Assembly: GCA_015680685.1 (NCBI GenBank)
Contig: MNCI01029492.1
Location: 979,420 to 1,035,715, forward strand
DNA: 56,296 bases
Origin: Gnetum montanum
Taxonomy: Eukaryota > Streptophyta > Gnetopsida > Gnetales > Gnetaceae
Direction: 5' to 3'
The translations under genes and the position numbers were made by a program. Shown here piece after piece: positions 1 through 11,515 of the stretch; positions within the stretch are counted from its first letter, which is position 1, and each line of letters opens with the position of its first letter. The notes beneath the pieces are model-generated. The model was given only the letters and a program-made list of their open reading frames with translations, searched no databases and was not told where the DNA came from.

Positions 1-417
1 TAGGCTAAATAGGTGCCTCAGTACGACCACTTCGAGCACTTGCGTTACGTGTGGCGATCCCAGTAACGATTAGCGTTTGGTAAGCTGCAGTTGCATAGTT
101 CAGGGTGTGTCCGGCAAGTGGGAACGGATGCTGACGCTAGTTAATTTAGACTTAGATCTTAGTTAGAGTTAGTTTAGTTTCCTCAACCCTTTCTCCTGGT
201 AGCATAGAAGAGAAGCCGAAAAGACCAAAAAAATCACATACCTCAGACTTGCTCAACCATACACCGTGACACAGACAAGCAAGCCTGGGAAGACAACGAA
301 CGATTAACCCCAAGTGTTTCTTGTGGCGTTAAGGCATTTAGTCTGCGGAGTTCGACCGGATCACGCGTGTACGCTCGTTTCGTATGGTGGAGTGTAGGGG
401 TACCTCGCCACTCATCA
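1..417 (+). mobile_element. 3' part of a family-A LTR, cut by the window edge
   Basis: Positions 1-417 match the last 416 bases of element A's 3' LTR (18871-19286) almost throughout and end in the same CTCATCA. The next bases are not a primer-binding site, so this is either the 3' LTR of an element lying to the left or a solo LTR. What follows (418 on) is the gag tail of element 1, so this LTR sits inside element 1. It carries one copy of the 151-bp unit that is amplified in element A's 5' LTR. Bases 418-422 (CTATC) would be the right target duplication, but the left copy is outside the window. Confidence 0.9.
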
Positions 418-3400
418 CTATCCAACTAAGTACCACTAACCAACACCGCTAAGAATAGATTCAAACTTATATATGCATCCATTAGTAGCTGGTTCTTCAA
501 CCCCACATTTAAATCCTTTACCACTAGTGCCACCTCCTATCATGTAGGGGAAATTGCTATCTCAACCACAATAGAAAAGTGCAACAAGGGCAATTAACAT
601 GTAAGAGGAGTTGATCATGTGTGAACCACAATCTAGGAAAAAACCGTGCTTCTGAACAAGTCTTAAGAAGGTTCGACGGATGGGGAACATATCTACTTCC
701 ACCCCATCCACATCCAATCCTCCTCAACACAACAAGCTTCCATCTTCATCAACCCTAAATATTACAACTATCATGCTTAACCAAACCATCACTCATTGGA
801 TAAAGGCAAGAGTACTTCCACAAAAGAGAATAAATTTAGGAAGTCCCTTAGTTTACCTTCAAGAATTAGGACAAAAACCATGTAAGGCTCTATTTGATTT
901 TGGGTCAGGAGTGAACTTGATTTCACACGACATGTATCAAGCTTGGAATCTACCATCGTTAACAAAGAGTACCATCTAGTTAGAGTTTATGGACTAGTCG
1001 ATCATAGTTCTACTAAAATAAGTAGATGATGTGAAGACAACCATCAATGGTTGGTCTTACCCTACAGATTTTCTGGTAATTCATGTTGGTAAAAATAAGG
1101 GAGAATTTCCAATCATCATGGAAGGATCTTGACTTAGCGATGTCGATGCTAAGCTTGGGATTCACAACTTATCCTTGGAATTTTCCAAGGAAGATGAGGT
1201 TATTATTATACAAAGATGTAGAGTTTCATGTGTTGCATATAGTAATAATATCTGTAATTCTGTGCAGAGGATATGAGCCATCAAATAAGAAGACACCAAG
1301 GCATGCAATGAATGTATAGAAGAAATATGTGTGCAAAAATATCTCTATGTGGTAGCTAAATAGTAAGAAGGCACCCAGTGACTAATCACAGATAAGAAAA
1401 TTGAATCCAACAAATACATGGGACCAATAGATTAGATTTTTAGTGCCTACATTGAAGAGGTCAATAAGCTAGAGCAACTAAGAAAAAGACATTCCTACCC
1501 ACATATAAGCTAAGAAGAAGAAATAGACTTGGGACAATTAGAGATTCCAAACACTATGAAGCCAGAACCATTGGAATTAAAGGTCCTACCAATGAAATTA
1601 AAGTATGCTTTCTTGAACAATAAGAAGCCAATAATAATCAATACTAACTTAAAAGAAGAATAAAAGAAGAAGTTGCTGGAAGTAATTAAGAAGTGGCCCA
1701 CATCATTTGTGTGGTCTTACGATGAGATCATGGGAATTGATTTGAGAATTTATCAACATGAAATATATACTAATTTTGTAGTCAAACGACGATGCCAACC
1801 CCAAAGAAGGCTCAATCCTAAACTAAAAGAAGTAGTCAAGCAAGAGTTGAAGAAGTTACTGAAGGCAAGATTCATCTATCCTATTATGGATAGTGAATGG
1901 GTCAATCCTTTAGTGATTGTTCTAAAGAAGAAGGGCAAGTGACGAGTATGCATTGATTTCTGATTGTTGAACACTATTACATTTAAGGATTACTTCCCTC
2001 TACTATTTGTTGACTAGGTCTTGGATACCATTCTAGGACATGAGTTACAATTTTTTGGATGGATATAGTATATACAATTAGATCTGCATTGCATATGAGG
2101 ACCAGGAGAAAACAACCTTCACCAATCCATGGGGAGCATTTGCTTACAAACATATGCCAATTGGTCTTTGCAATACACCTGCTACATTCTAGAGACTTGT
2201 GCTTAGTATCTTCCAGAAAAAAATTGGAAATGGCATTGAAGTATTCATGGATGATTTTTTCGATCTATTGACTAGATTTTAAGTAGACACTAGACCAATT
2301 AAAGTAGGTACTAAAAATATGTGTAGAAATAAATCTCAAGCTCAATTGGAAGAAAAGCCACCTTATGGTCTAAGATGGCATAGTATTGGGACACAAAATC
2401 TCTCATAAAGACATTGAGGTAGATCCTAAGAAAATTTGATTCATATAAAATATCACTTAAAGGTCATGAATAGTTAAAGAAGTAAGATCATTTTTGAGCC
2501 ATATGAGATATTATCAAAGATTTATAAATAATTTTTCAACAATAGCAAAATCGCTAGTGGAACTCACTAAGAAGGATGCACCCTTCGAATGGATAGCATC
2601 ATGCAAAAAGGCATTTGAAACTCTAAAGTAAAAACTAATTGAGGCATAAATCCTTCAAGCTCCAGATTGGTCCAAACCTTTTACATCATGACCAATGCTT
2701 CCAACTATGCGATTGGTGCAATACTAACACAATTAGATGATAAGAAGCGACCATACTATATACATTATATCAACCAAAGTGTCACTAGGGCATAACTAAA
2801 CTACACCATAACAGAAAAGGAGTTGATGGTTGTGGTGTACATGCTTGAGAAGTTTAGACATTATGTTCTTGAGTATCAAATTTATGTCCATAGTAATCAT
2901 AGTGCCATCTGATTTCTCATGAATAAACTAGTGATTAGTCCTAGGGTGATTAGAAGGCTTGTTATCTTATAAGAATTTGACATCACAATGATCGATAAAA
3001 GGGCATAGAAAATGTGGTAGCCGATCATCTATTAAGGCTAAAGTGGAATGCCTAGGATCAAGTAGAACCATTATCCAACCAATTCCTTAATGATGACCTA
3101 ATTTACTAGAATCGTAAAGGCGATAAGTTCAACAGGGAAGCCATGAATAGCAAAGTATCTAACCTATCTATCAACACAAGAGCTCCCTGTTGAATGGAAT
3201 AAGAAATAACAAGAACAATTTCTTCATAGAGTAAAATAATATATGGAAATCAATGAAAATCTATACAAGATTTGTGTAGATGGGCTAGTCAGATGGTGCT
3301 AGAATGTGATCAACAAAGAGTTCTACAAGATGTCCATTAAGGCCTATGTGGTGGCCATTATGCAGGACATAGAACGACACTCAAGTTAATAATGGTAAGC

Positions 3401-4428
3401 TACTTTTGGCCTACATTATTTAGAGACACCCACAACTTTGCACAATCTTGCCAAAGGTGCCAAAAGGATGGAGGAATGATGACCATAAATGAAGGGCCAC
3501 AACAGTGGATAAAACCTTTGGAGCCATTTGATATATGGAGAATTGATTTCATGGGACCCATAACATCAATCTCAAATGGAAAAGCATACATAATTTTGAT
3601 AGTGGATTACTATACAAAATCAACATAGGCAGCAATAGTTAAAGATTGCATAGTCAAATTCTTCTAATAGAATGTGGTGAATAGATTTGAAGTACCCAAA
3701 CTACTTATATCTAACAATGGAACTCATTTTATGGGTGCTACCTTTATAAAGCTCATGCAACAATTGGGGGTCAACCATAAACTAACTACACCATATCACC
3801 CCCAAGCTAATGGTCAAATAAAGGTTGCTAATTGTGAAATCACTAGAATTTTACTAGAACAGTTAGTAAGTTTAGGAAGGATTGGAGCACTAAACTTAAC
3901 GATGCTCTATGGGCCTATAAGACATCATGTAAATTATCCATATGGTACTCCCCATACAAGCTAGTTTATGGAAAACTACCAATGCTTCCTATTTAGTTAG
4001 AGCTTTGAACCTTAGCTACTACTAGTCAACTTGACCTAGACTTGAGCTTAGCCCAATGAGAATGTCTCATGAATCTGAATCTTTTAGATGAAAATCGATC
4101 CATAAGCGTTACTCCAAACATAGGCATGATGAATGGATAAGAAAAGTGATAATACAACTGGGAGATAAGGTCTTTTACTATAATCCCAATCATGTGCCAC
4201 AAAAAGCTAAGTTTCAAACGCATTGGGAAGAACCATACATTGTTAAAGCCACTTATCAATCAGGTGCCTTACACATATATCATCCATCCTGCCTACATAA
4301 GCTCATTCCTATTAACATCCAACAAGTCAAATTTTATCATGAACATCCCATGGAATCTACCCAATCTATCATAGCATCTTCCACTTGTTCTCTCTTTCAT
4401 TTAACCGATTCTGATGATAGTCGTGGGG
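418..4428 (+). pseudogene. Broken gag-tail / protease / RT / RNase H / integrase of element 1
   Basis: The polyprotein is split among frames by stops and indels. The protease is at about 830-1250, with a FDFGSGVNLIS active-site block where DSG or DTG is usual, and an IIM...W block near 1115. RT starts near 1670; a RVCIDF-type block lies near 1945 and the catalytic VFMDD at 2241-2255. An RT-connection block near 2490-2560 (SHMRYYQRFI...) leads into RNase H at about 2650-3000. Integrase follows. The zinc-finger block near 3340-3460 keeps the GGH...C..C end, the core has IDFMGPI at about 3540-3560, and HPQANGQ lies near 3800. The VFMDDF form of the RT motif is typical of Athila/Tat elements. No functional product is expected. 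Confidence 0.9.
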
Positions 4429-4429
4429 G
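4419..4429 (+). other. First PPT-like motif of element 1 (end of pol)
   Basis: AGTCGTGGGGG lies at the end of the integrase coding region. It differs by one transition from AGTCATGGGGG, which recurs at the same place in elements A, B and C. Purine-rich runs next to a 3' LTR prime plus-strand DNA synthesis; a role for this internal copy is inference. Confidence 0.5.
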
Positions 4430-5975
4430 TGTCCATCTGGACATGTAGGTACTTACTGAATTTTTCACTTTTTACTTTTTTACATTTCTTGATACATTTT
4501 TCCATTCTTTTATACTTTTAATTTTTTTAATAATTTCTTGATTCTTTAACATTTTTCCATTCTTTAATAATGATTTTCATTCTTTTCATCTTTTTCTATT
4601 CTCACCATCTTTTTTATACTTTGTTTTCATTTTCTTTGTACATATTTTTTATTGTCAATAAAACACACTAAGAACAAGGCAAGATGTAGTATAATAAGGT
4701 AAATATTTTCCTATGTTAACAAAGTCATAAGGGATTGATTATTTGTACGTTGAGACCACAACATCTATCCATCCATTCCATTAATAAGAGGTTCTTACCA
4801 TGGCCATAATGATATTCTTCTCGTCCTAAAACTAAGAATAAACTTGTGATCATTATGCCTAGACCAAAAAGTAACGAACCAAGTGGGAATGTGAAGGCTG
4901 TGACATCAAGGGGATTTGTAGAATCTCTTGAATCACTACTGTATGTTCTATCATGTTTTTAAGGTTGTAATAATATCCTTGTAGATCTAACAAAAAATGG
5001 GAGTAAGAGTACAATAAGTGCTACCTTATCATGTCGATAGAAAGACATTTTTTCCATGTCTAAAGGTAGTCCTTCGGTAATGTTGACACATATAAAAATA
5101 AACATGCATAAAATAAATTTTTGGGGTTCTCACTAGAAAGACATATACTCATGCTTAAAGGTAGTCAATTTCTCAGGAATTTCAATAATAATAATAATAA
5201 TAAGTGCAATCAATAAACTCCTCCCTTGGACAAAACGCCAAGTGATGATACCCCTTGTAACTGTGATAGTCTTATGATTGTGAATCTGAGAGGTGAAATA
5301 ATGCGATGTCACTAGACAGTGGTCTAGACTTAGTTTAGAGTTTGAATAGAAAGGCTAATGATTACTTTAGCCACTAATAAAACACAAGGATTCATTATGC
5401 CTATGGTAAAACACCTCACGTCTCAATTTCTGCAAGCCCTTCTAAATCCATCTCATCTCACTATATAATTAATCCTAACTTGTGGTTTTGTGTAACATAG
5501 TGTAATTTTTCCAACTTGGTGATACTAACATGTGTTTCTTACTAAATAGGTATGCATTACATTCAACTCCTTGAGTGCCTAAGGACAATTTTAGGCATGG
5601 TTATACAAGGGCATTAAGGACTAGAGTGTGCTTTAGGGAGGACCCACTTGTATAACTGTTATATCTTATACTTGGCAAGTAATTCCACATCATCTTATGC
5701 CTTCCAAAATAATACATGTCAATAAATACTTCCCTTAACATTTAATAAGTCTATTCCAATACCAAGCATTCATTACCCATCTCATCCATCCTATAGACAC
5801 TTAATGAACTTTCATACCCTAAGATTCCTTCTTTATACACTTTATAAGCCAAATTCTCCAAAAATATGCATCATTAATAGCCAAGACCCTCTAAACATAC
5901 TTCATATCTTTCAAACATTTGATTTAACTCTTTTAATTCCCAAAAACTCCAAGAAAAATTTTGAAATTTTCTGAG
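4430..5975 (+). other. Noncoding stretch between pol and the ORF3 module of element 1
   Basis: No gene is seen. The stretch is AT-rich, with T-rich runs (4450-4640) and an (AAT)n stretch near 5187-5203. It is collinear with 29290-30730 (minus) of element B. A segment near 5560-5660 (ending AGGGAGGACCCACTTG) also matches 17395-17450 of element A, so it is inherited 3' sequence of the family and not an independent insertion. Confidence 0.6.
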
Positions 5976-6068
5976 GTGATATCGTAGCTACAATATCATA
6001 TCACCTTTGTTATCGTATGTACAATATATGATCTATGATATCATGCATATAAATTACTATATATAGTG
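5976..6068 (+). promoter_or_regulatory. Internal U3-like promoter module upstream of ORF3 (element 1)
   Basis: GATATC-type palindromes (GATATC and decayed forms such as AATATC) are clustered at 5976-6043. They are followed by a TATA-like CTATATATAG at about 6058-6067. The same order, palindrome cluster then TATA, is found in the LTR promoters of this family. Element B has the matching module at 29201-29288, also upstream of its ORF3. The module is absent from the matching places in elements A and C, which lack ORF3. Promoter activity is inferred. Confidence 0.5.
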
Positions 6069-6241
6069 TGGGGGAGTTAGAAAAAATTTTCATTCCTCAT
6101 TTCCTAATAGAAGAGAGTTTTTGCCATTTTTTCTTTCAACCTCAGATCTTTGACATCCTCACTTCCAATGCTCATAACTTGACCCTTGTAGCTATGATTT
6201 AAGAAATTTTTAAACCTTGTTGATCATGGGGCTTTCAACTT

Positions 6242-6252
6242 AGTCATGGTTG
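6242..6252 (+). other. Second PPT-like motif of element 1
   Basis: AGTCATGGTTG matches the AGTCATGGGGG found in elements A (17614) and C (46211) at the corresponding place. It lies between the internal promoter module and ORF3. Confidence 0.45.
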
Positions 6253-6574
6253 GGCGTAGGGGTATAAGAAAATAATAAGGGTAAGTATAAGAAAATAATA
6301 AGAATTTTAAATTTTTTTAATCAAAGCAAGGCCATAAACACTTAAATAATCCTCTTAAGGTACCATACCAACTATTTTGGATCATGAATAAGAGAAAACC
6401 CAATAAATGTGAAGGGTTATAAGGGAAATAACACCTAAGGGGTTATTTTTTGAAAAATTTTCTAACTCTACAATCAATAAGCTAAGAACTTGATCTAAGG
6501 GTACGAGTAAGAAAAGAAGTTATCAAGAATAGGTGTAAACATTTTAATAATTTTCAAACTCTTGATGATTGCAA

Positions 6575-9341
6575 ATGGCCCCGAAAAGAGGAGCAATAGG
6601 AGGACCCTCACAACCAACAAGCAAAAGACCAAGAGACCAAGGAAGAAGCTGAATGGGAGAACTAACCTTGCAAGTAGAACATGTAAACAAGGAGGCACAA
6701 TCTTTTAGGATTCATCAACAAACCCTTTCCATAGAGCAATTTTCCCAAGCAAAGGCAAAAGTTCCACAACTACTAGAATAAGGACAAAAAATCACATTGT
6801 CACTTGAATTCCTTCAAGCTATTCAAGAGTGATTTTGAAACTCAACTTTAATCCATTCATGGAGTTTGCACTAGATATTGTTAAGACCCAACTCTAATCA
6901 TCTCCATTGTGGCCCACTTTGACAAAAAGTGGAGAGTGGTACTTAGGAGAGACACTTTAGTTTTGAAAGAACAAACAAACAAATACTATGATGAAGATCG
7001 AGGGATTCTTAGTGTTTTACTCAATTAAGGTAATTGTTGAAGCATTCAAATTGCCCAATGAAGGGGTAAATGTGGCATAGCTATCCACTGTATTTGACAT
7101 AGATGTAAGGAAGTTTTGGTAGCAACAGGAATATGGCAAAGATGACAAGGATTATAGTGAGCTGACCTTTGAGGAGAAAATCTACTTCAAAATTGGCACA
7201 TACCACCTATTTTCCACCAAACTATTGAACAAAATTTCAACTTGTGTGACTAGAGGTAGTGTGATTTTAATGAGTAAATTTAATGCAAACATTGCCCACC
7301 TCTACGTCATGGAAATTCAAATGTGGTTTAAGAAGAATAAGGCAAGGAAGTTGACACTTTCATTCCCTTACCTTATCAAGAAGTTGTGCAAATGAGTTGA
7401 CATTAACGGGTACACTAATGATGCCCTTAGAAAGGCATAGAATGCTTCCTATGTTGAAATGCTCAAGCTGGTGCCTCTGAAGAAGGATCAAGTGGAAAAA
7501 CAAATAGGTACTAAGGAAATCATTCAAGCTACTAAGCAACAACAATAAGCAGGACCTAGTGGCTAACAACAACAACAAGAGCAACATCAACAATAAGAAC
7601 AATAGCAACAACAAGTTCTGCGACTGCCACTGCAAGATTACAAGTCTTCAACGAGCCACTTATAGTAAATTGCGAAGACTATCAATTGGGGAACACGTGA
7701 GGAGGCCAACTTGTACAAAGTCATTAATAGTGTCATCCAACCCATAGTTTCCAGAGATCCTACTAGTGACCAGATTGCATTGTAGTTAGGAGGAGTGGAC
7801 AAATGGTCACAAAAAACTTCTAGGAATGCTGCATCATTCCAAGTGGTGCTAGAAACTAGAGAAGGAGCCACAATTGTGATTATGTAGCACTAAGATGTAG
7901 TAGGAACTATAGAAGTGATCATGGATCACATAAAGAAATTTTTCAACATACCTATTGTACTGCTAGCTAATCTTTTTGGAGTCACGAATTCTCAAATGTT
8001 AGTTGGTACCTCAATAACTCCGGCAGACCATGAGAATGTTCTTGATAGACTGCTGCAGATGAGACAAGTCATGCAAAATCTTTTCAACATCCCAAGTGAT
8101 ATCACTATAGTATATTTAGAATTGATAACCATTAAGGGTAAGTTGGCCATGGCAGAAACTAGGGCAAAGCATATAGACAATGAAGTTTGTAGATTATAGG
8201 AAAAGCTTGTGAGCTTGAGAGCTGAACAAAGAGATTCTGCTTAATATATTGCACTTGACTAGCTGAAGTAGTTTAGAATAGAACAAATCAATCATCTCAT
8301 GGAGTACAATAAGCAAATGAAGAATGAGAAGGAGAAGGCAGTGTGGGATGCCTTAGTAGCAAAAGCATAGACATATGCACATGCTAAGGCACTCACTACA
8401 TTACAGGAGGAGAACAAGCAAATTTCTACAGATAATGCTAACTTGACCAACATAGAGAAGCAAAAGAACATCCTTTAAGAAATCTATCAGTTGAGAGAAT
8501 AATTGATGAGGATCAACCAAGATATCAGTTTCCTAGCATGAGAGAACAGAATCCTCTCAATGGAGGAGGCATGCACAATCAGATAGAAATCAGTTATTGA
8601 AATAAGTGCATGGTAGAATGAAGCAAAAAGGAATGAAAGGCTCAAAGAACATTTTCATGATCAAGCAGGCATATACAAATAGATTAATGAAAAATAAATC
8701 CCAATGGTTAAGGTCTAGATCAACTCATTATTAGCATAGAATCTAGATTGGCAACTTATCTTGAATAGCTTTACTCATGTCCACTAAGAAAAAATTAAAA
8801 ATAAAGATTTGTAGATAAAGGATTTGATAGAGTACATGGGGTTAGCTGACCTTCATTATGCTAACCTAGCCATGTTAATAGTAGGTAGGCCCAAGAATGA
8901 ACTTGAACAGTAAGTAGAAATTGTGTATGCATTATATGAAAAGAAGTTTACAGATAGAAAGCATGTCTCACAGAAGCTATAGGTGGAAAACTTTGAATTA
9001 GAATTGGTCAAGGCCAGCTACGAGGACCAAAAAGATGTTGCAACAAACCTGGCCAAAAGAATGTTAGATTATCAGGAGTTGCCCAAAATGACAGAGCATT
9101 TGAAGAAGAAAGAAGGTAGTTTGCAATTTGGTATGTTAAGACCAATCATATGTTTTTGCAATTGCCATGCCCATGGGATGTACCAACCCTGTCACACATT
9201 ACACAACAGGTATGGATGGTACATGATTGTAGAATGGAGAAAGAGAAGCTTTAGGCATTACTAAATCGATACAAATTTAAGAAGCCCAATGATAAAGGAA
9301 AGCAACCAATGGAAGAGCCACCATCACCAAGCACAACTTAA
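6575..9341 (+). pseudogene. ORF3 of element 1: decayed extra ORF downstream of pol
   Basis: About 920 codons long, beginning ATG-GCC-CCG (MAPKRG) and ending at a TAA whose place is conserved in element B. There are three parts. First, an N-terminal polar, glutamine-rich part. Second, a central block near 7080-7520 with YFKIGTYHLF and a later FPYLIKKLC, which resembles the 'putative plant transposon protein' domain found downstream of pol in Athila-like elements (recognised from memory, not searched). Third, a long heptad-rich coiled coil from about 7915 to 9300. Many stops break it. A collinear copy is at 28640-25895 on the minus strand. It sits where retroviruses carry env, but no signal peptide or clear membrane segment is seen. 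Function unknown. Confidence 0.75.
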
Positions 9342-9438
9342 TCTACAGTGAGCTTCTTCAGTTTTTGTTTTGTTTTGTTGTATAACTATGTCTCAATTTT
9401 TGTAAAATGCCACTACAGAATTTAGTGTCATGTATATA

Positions 9439-9443
9439 GTTAG
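9439..9443. repeat. Target-site duplication GTTAG, left copy
   Basis: GTTAG flanks the solo LTR; the right copy is 10243-10247. Without the insertion, the sequence on both sides joins into a stretch collinear with the 3' untranslated region of element B. Confidence 0.85.
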
Positions 9444-10242
9444 TGATGAGTGGCGAGGTACCCCTAGACTCAACCATACGAATACGAGCGTTACACGCGC
9501 AATCCGGTCAAACTCCAAGGACTAAGTGCTTACACGCCTTATGGAACACTTAAGGTTAATCAATTGTTGTCTTCCCAAACTTACTTGTATTGTCATGGTT
9601 GTATGGTTAAGTAAGTATGAGGTATATGATTTTTATGTCTTTTATCTTTTTATCGCCTATGCTAAGAGGAAAGGGTGAAGAGACTAAATGACTAACTTTA
9701 ATTAACTAAGTTCTAATTGTCCTAGCATCAGTATCCGTTCCCACTTGCCGTACACACCCTGAACTAGTACAATGCTACTGGGATTACCAAACATGATTCG
9801 TTACTGGGTTACCAAGCGTAGCACACGTGCTCGAAGCGGTTGTGCTAAATGCACTTAACTAGGAGAGTTGTAGGTTGAGAAGGATTAATTATCTAAGAAA
9901 GCAATTAAGCATTTAACATTAATTCAAGTCCTATTTAGCTTAGTCCATGTACTACAAGGTTTATCAGAAAGTTCATCTTTATTTCTGTACACAATTGTAT
10001 GCTCGGGTACAAATTGCTCGAATAAAGATTTGTTCACTTTGAGACTCCTATTGCGAGCACATGGAAATTATTCTATCTCTGGAATGGTAAAACTACCAGA
10101 GTTTAGCTAAGGGTCTAGATCTAGATGGGAAAACAAGGGAAAGCTGCCTCTTATTTATAGGACTAACGATGGGCTACGATATCGCGTACGCGATATCGCA
10201 GGGGCCGACGTGATATCGCGAACGTGATATCGCGTCCCATTA
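9444..10242 (-). mobile_element. Solo LTR, minus strand, related to family A
   Basis: It begins TGATGAG and continues as the reverse complement of the family LTR 3' end. At its right end it has the reversed TATA box (CTTATTTATAG, 10150-10160) and four GATATC palindromes. The U3 start reads TAATGGGACGCG against TGATGAGACGCG in element A, so the terminal TG has become TA. The 5-bp duplication GTTAG is exact. No internal region is present, so recombination between two LTRs probably removed it. Confidence 0.87.
10150..10235 (-). promoter_or_regulatory. U3 promoter of the solo LTR: GATATC cluster and TATA box
   Basis: Four GATATC palindromes (10178-10235) lie just upstream, on the minus strand, of the TATA sequence CTATAAATAAG at 10160-10150. 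The arrangement is the same as in the other LTRs of this window. Confidence 0.6.
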
Positions 10243-10333
10243 GTTAGGAAACCATGTATAGTTGAATCTACCTCCCAATTTTGTAAGGGACTCTATCCTC
10301 ATTTTGTTTTGACTCGATGATAAGCCTTGAGTT

Positions 10334-10346
10334 AGTCATGGGGGTA
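10334..10346 (+). other. Polypurine tract of element 1
   Basis: AGTCATGGGGG followed by TA directly precedes the 3' LTR start (TGATAAAG) at 10347. The same sequence and spacing precede the 3' LTR of element A. Confidence 0.85.
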
Positions 10347-11240
10347 TGATAAAGTTAATTTTTCATCAACAACAATATTGTATCAACAATGTCATTTATT
10401 AGATATTGTAGCACATGCTACATCATCATTGATACGATATCTCGGGATGTGTGCAGCCCTATAAATACAACACTTGGGTGTACGATCTGCAAACTTTTCA
10501 TCCCAAGTAGTAACTAGACTCTATTAGTTTGTTTTCGTAATCTAGCACTTAGAAGTGTAAATGCCCATAGTGTGGTGTGTCTTAGTGAACAACATCTTTA
10601 TTTGAATAGATTGTACTTGGGCATAGGTTGAGCATGGAAATAAAGATTGAATTATTTCTCACCATTGCAGGATTCTCCTAGTTTACTATTTTACTTAGAA
10701 TAATGTTTACTATTTTGACTTAGCTTAATGTTTACTATTTTCTAGTTAATGTTTTACTTTTCCATGCACTTTACTGTTACTGTTATTAGTAAGTGGAATG
10801 AGTACACTGACCTTAAGCACTTAAGTGTAATTGCTTGGTAACCTAGTAGTGTTATTACTTGGTATGCCCAATAGTGTGACACTTGGTATCCTAGTAGTGA
10901 TTACACAAAGCCCAAGGTGTGTACGGAAGATCAAGAATAGATGCTCATCACCATAGGCTAGGATAGATTCGTTTACTCATTTTACTTAGATTTAGAAACC
11001 ATTTTCACTTTCATCATGTTTGCTAGGAGTAATGATGGCCTACCAACATTAGATGTCATATGCCTCACGGTGGGCAAAATCATACACATAGACTTCACTA
11101 GCTTCACATGGGAAGACAACAATCTCAAACTTGAACCAATTGTTAGCATATTAACATTGCCTTATCCATGGATTACGAGGGTCATGTGTGAACGCCTGGG
11201 ACTTGTATGGTTAGGTGTTGGATTGCTCCACCACTCATCA
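10347..11240 (+). repeat. 3' LTR of element 1
   Basis: 894 bp, from TGATAAAG to CTCATCA. It has the same start and order as the LTRs of element B: a GATATC region near 10430-10445, a TATA box CTATAAATACA at 10460-10470, an AATAAAG polyadenylation-type signal near 10650, and the GTATGGTTAGGTG...GCTCCACC end block. The 199 bp between this LTR and element A (11241-11439) show nothing recognisable. Confidence 0.85.
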
Positions 11241-11434
11241 CCTACTACCTTTACTTTTGTTACTTTTGCTTTAGAATTCACGTAACATAGAGCAATCATT
11301 TAATCATTTTTATATACATTAATCATTTATCTATCTATTTTTGTACTTTGCATGATAGCTTCTTCTCTAGTATGTCATAATAAAAAAAAACATTTTCTAG
11401 GAAGGAACCTCTTTACTCTGTCTTTATTATGTAG

Positions 11435-11439
11435 ACCTT
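11435..11439. repeat. Target-site duplication ACCTT, left copy
   Basis: ACCTT directly precedes the 5' LTR of element A; the identical right copy is 19287-19291. Five-base duplications are usual for Ty3/gypsy integrases. Confidence 0.95.
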
Positions 11440-11462
11440 TGATGAGACGCGGTTTACACTAG

Positions 11463-11515
11463 GCCGCGATATCGCGTATGCGATATCGCGTCGCGCTGTC
11501 ATTTCTATAAATAAG
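11463..11515 (+). promoter_or_regulatory. U3 promoter of element A 5' LTR
   Basis: Two GATATC palindromes within CGCGATATCGCG-type sequence are followed by the TATA box CTATAAATAAG (11505-11515). This LTR would drive the element's genomic transcript. The 3' LTR has three more palindromes at this place. Confidence 0.7.

Larger units (their letters stand above)
418..11240 (+). mobile_element. Element 1: decayed Ty3/gypsy (Athila/Tat-like) element with ORF3, 5' part missing
   Basis: This is a plus-strand retrotransposon whose 5' LTR and most of gag lie left of the window. The order seen is gag tail, aspartic protease, RT, RNase H, integrase, a noncoding stretch, ORF3, polypurine tract and 3' LTR. 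It is collinear with the complete minus-strand element B. The coding parts are full of stops and frameshifts, many of them TAG or TAA where relatives have Gln or Trp. It is interrupted by a solo LTR at 9444-10242 and by the family-A LTR at 1-417, so it is older than both. Confidence 0.88.

Noticed and set aside
11016-11285. 89-codon frame
   Set aside because: It lies inside and across the end of the 3' LTR of element 1, and no family likeness is seen.
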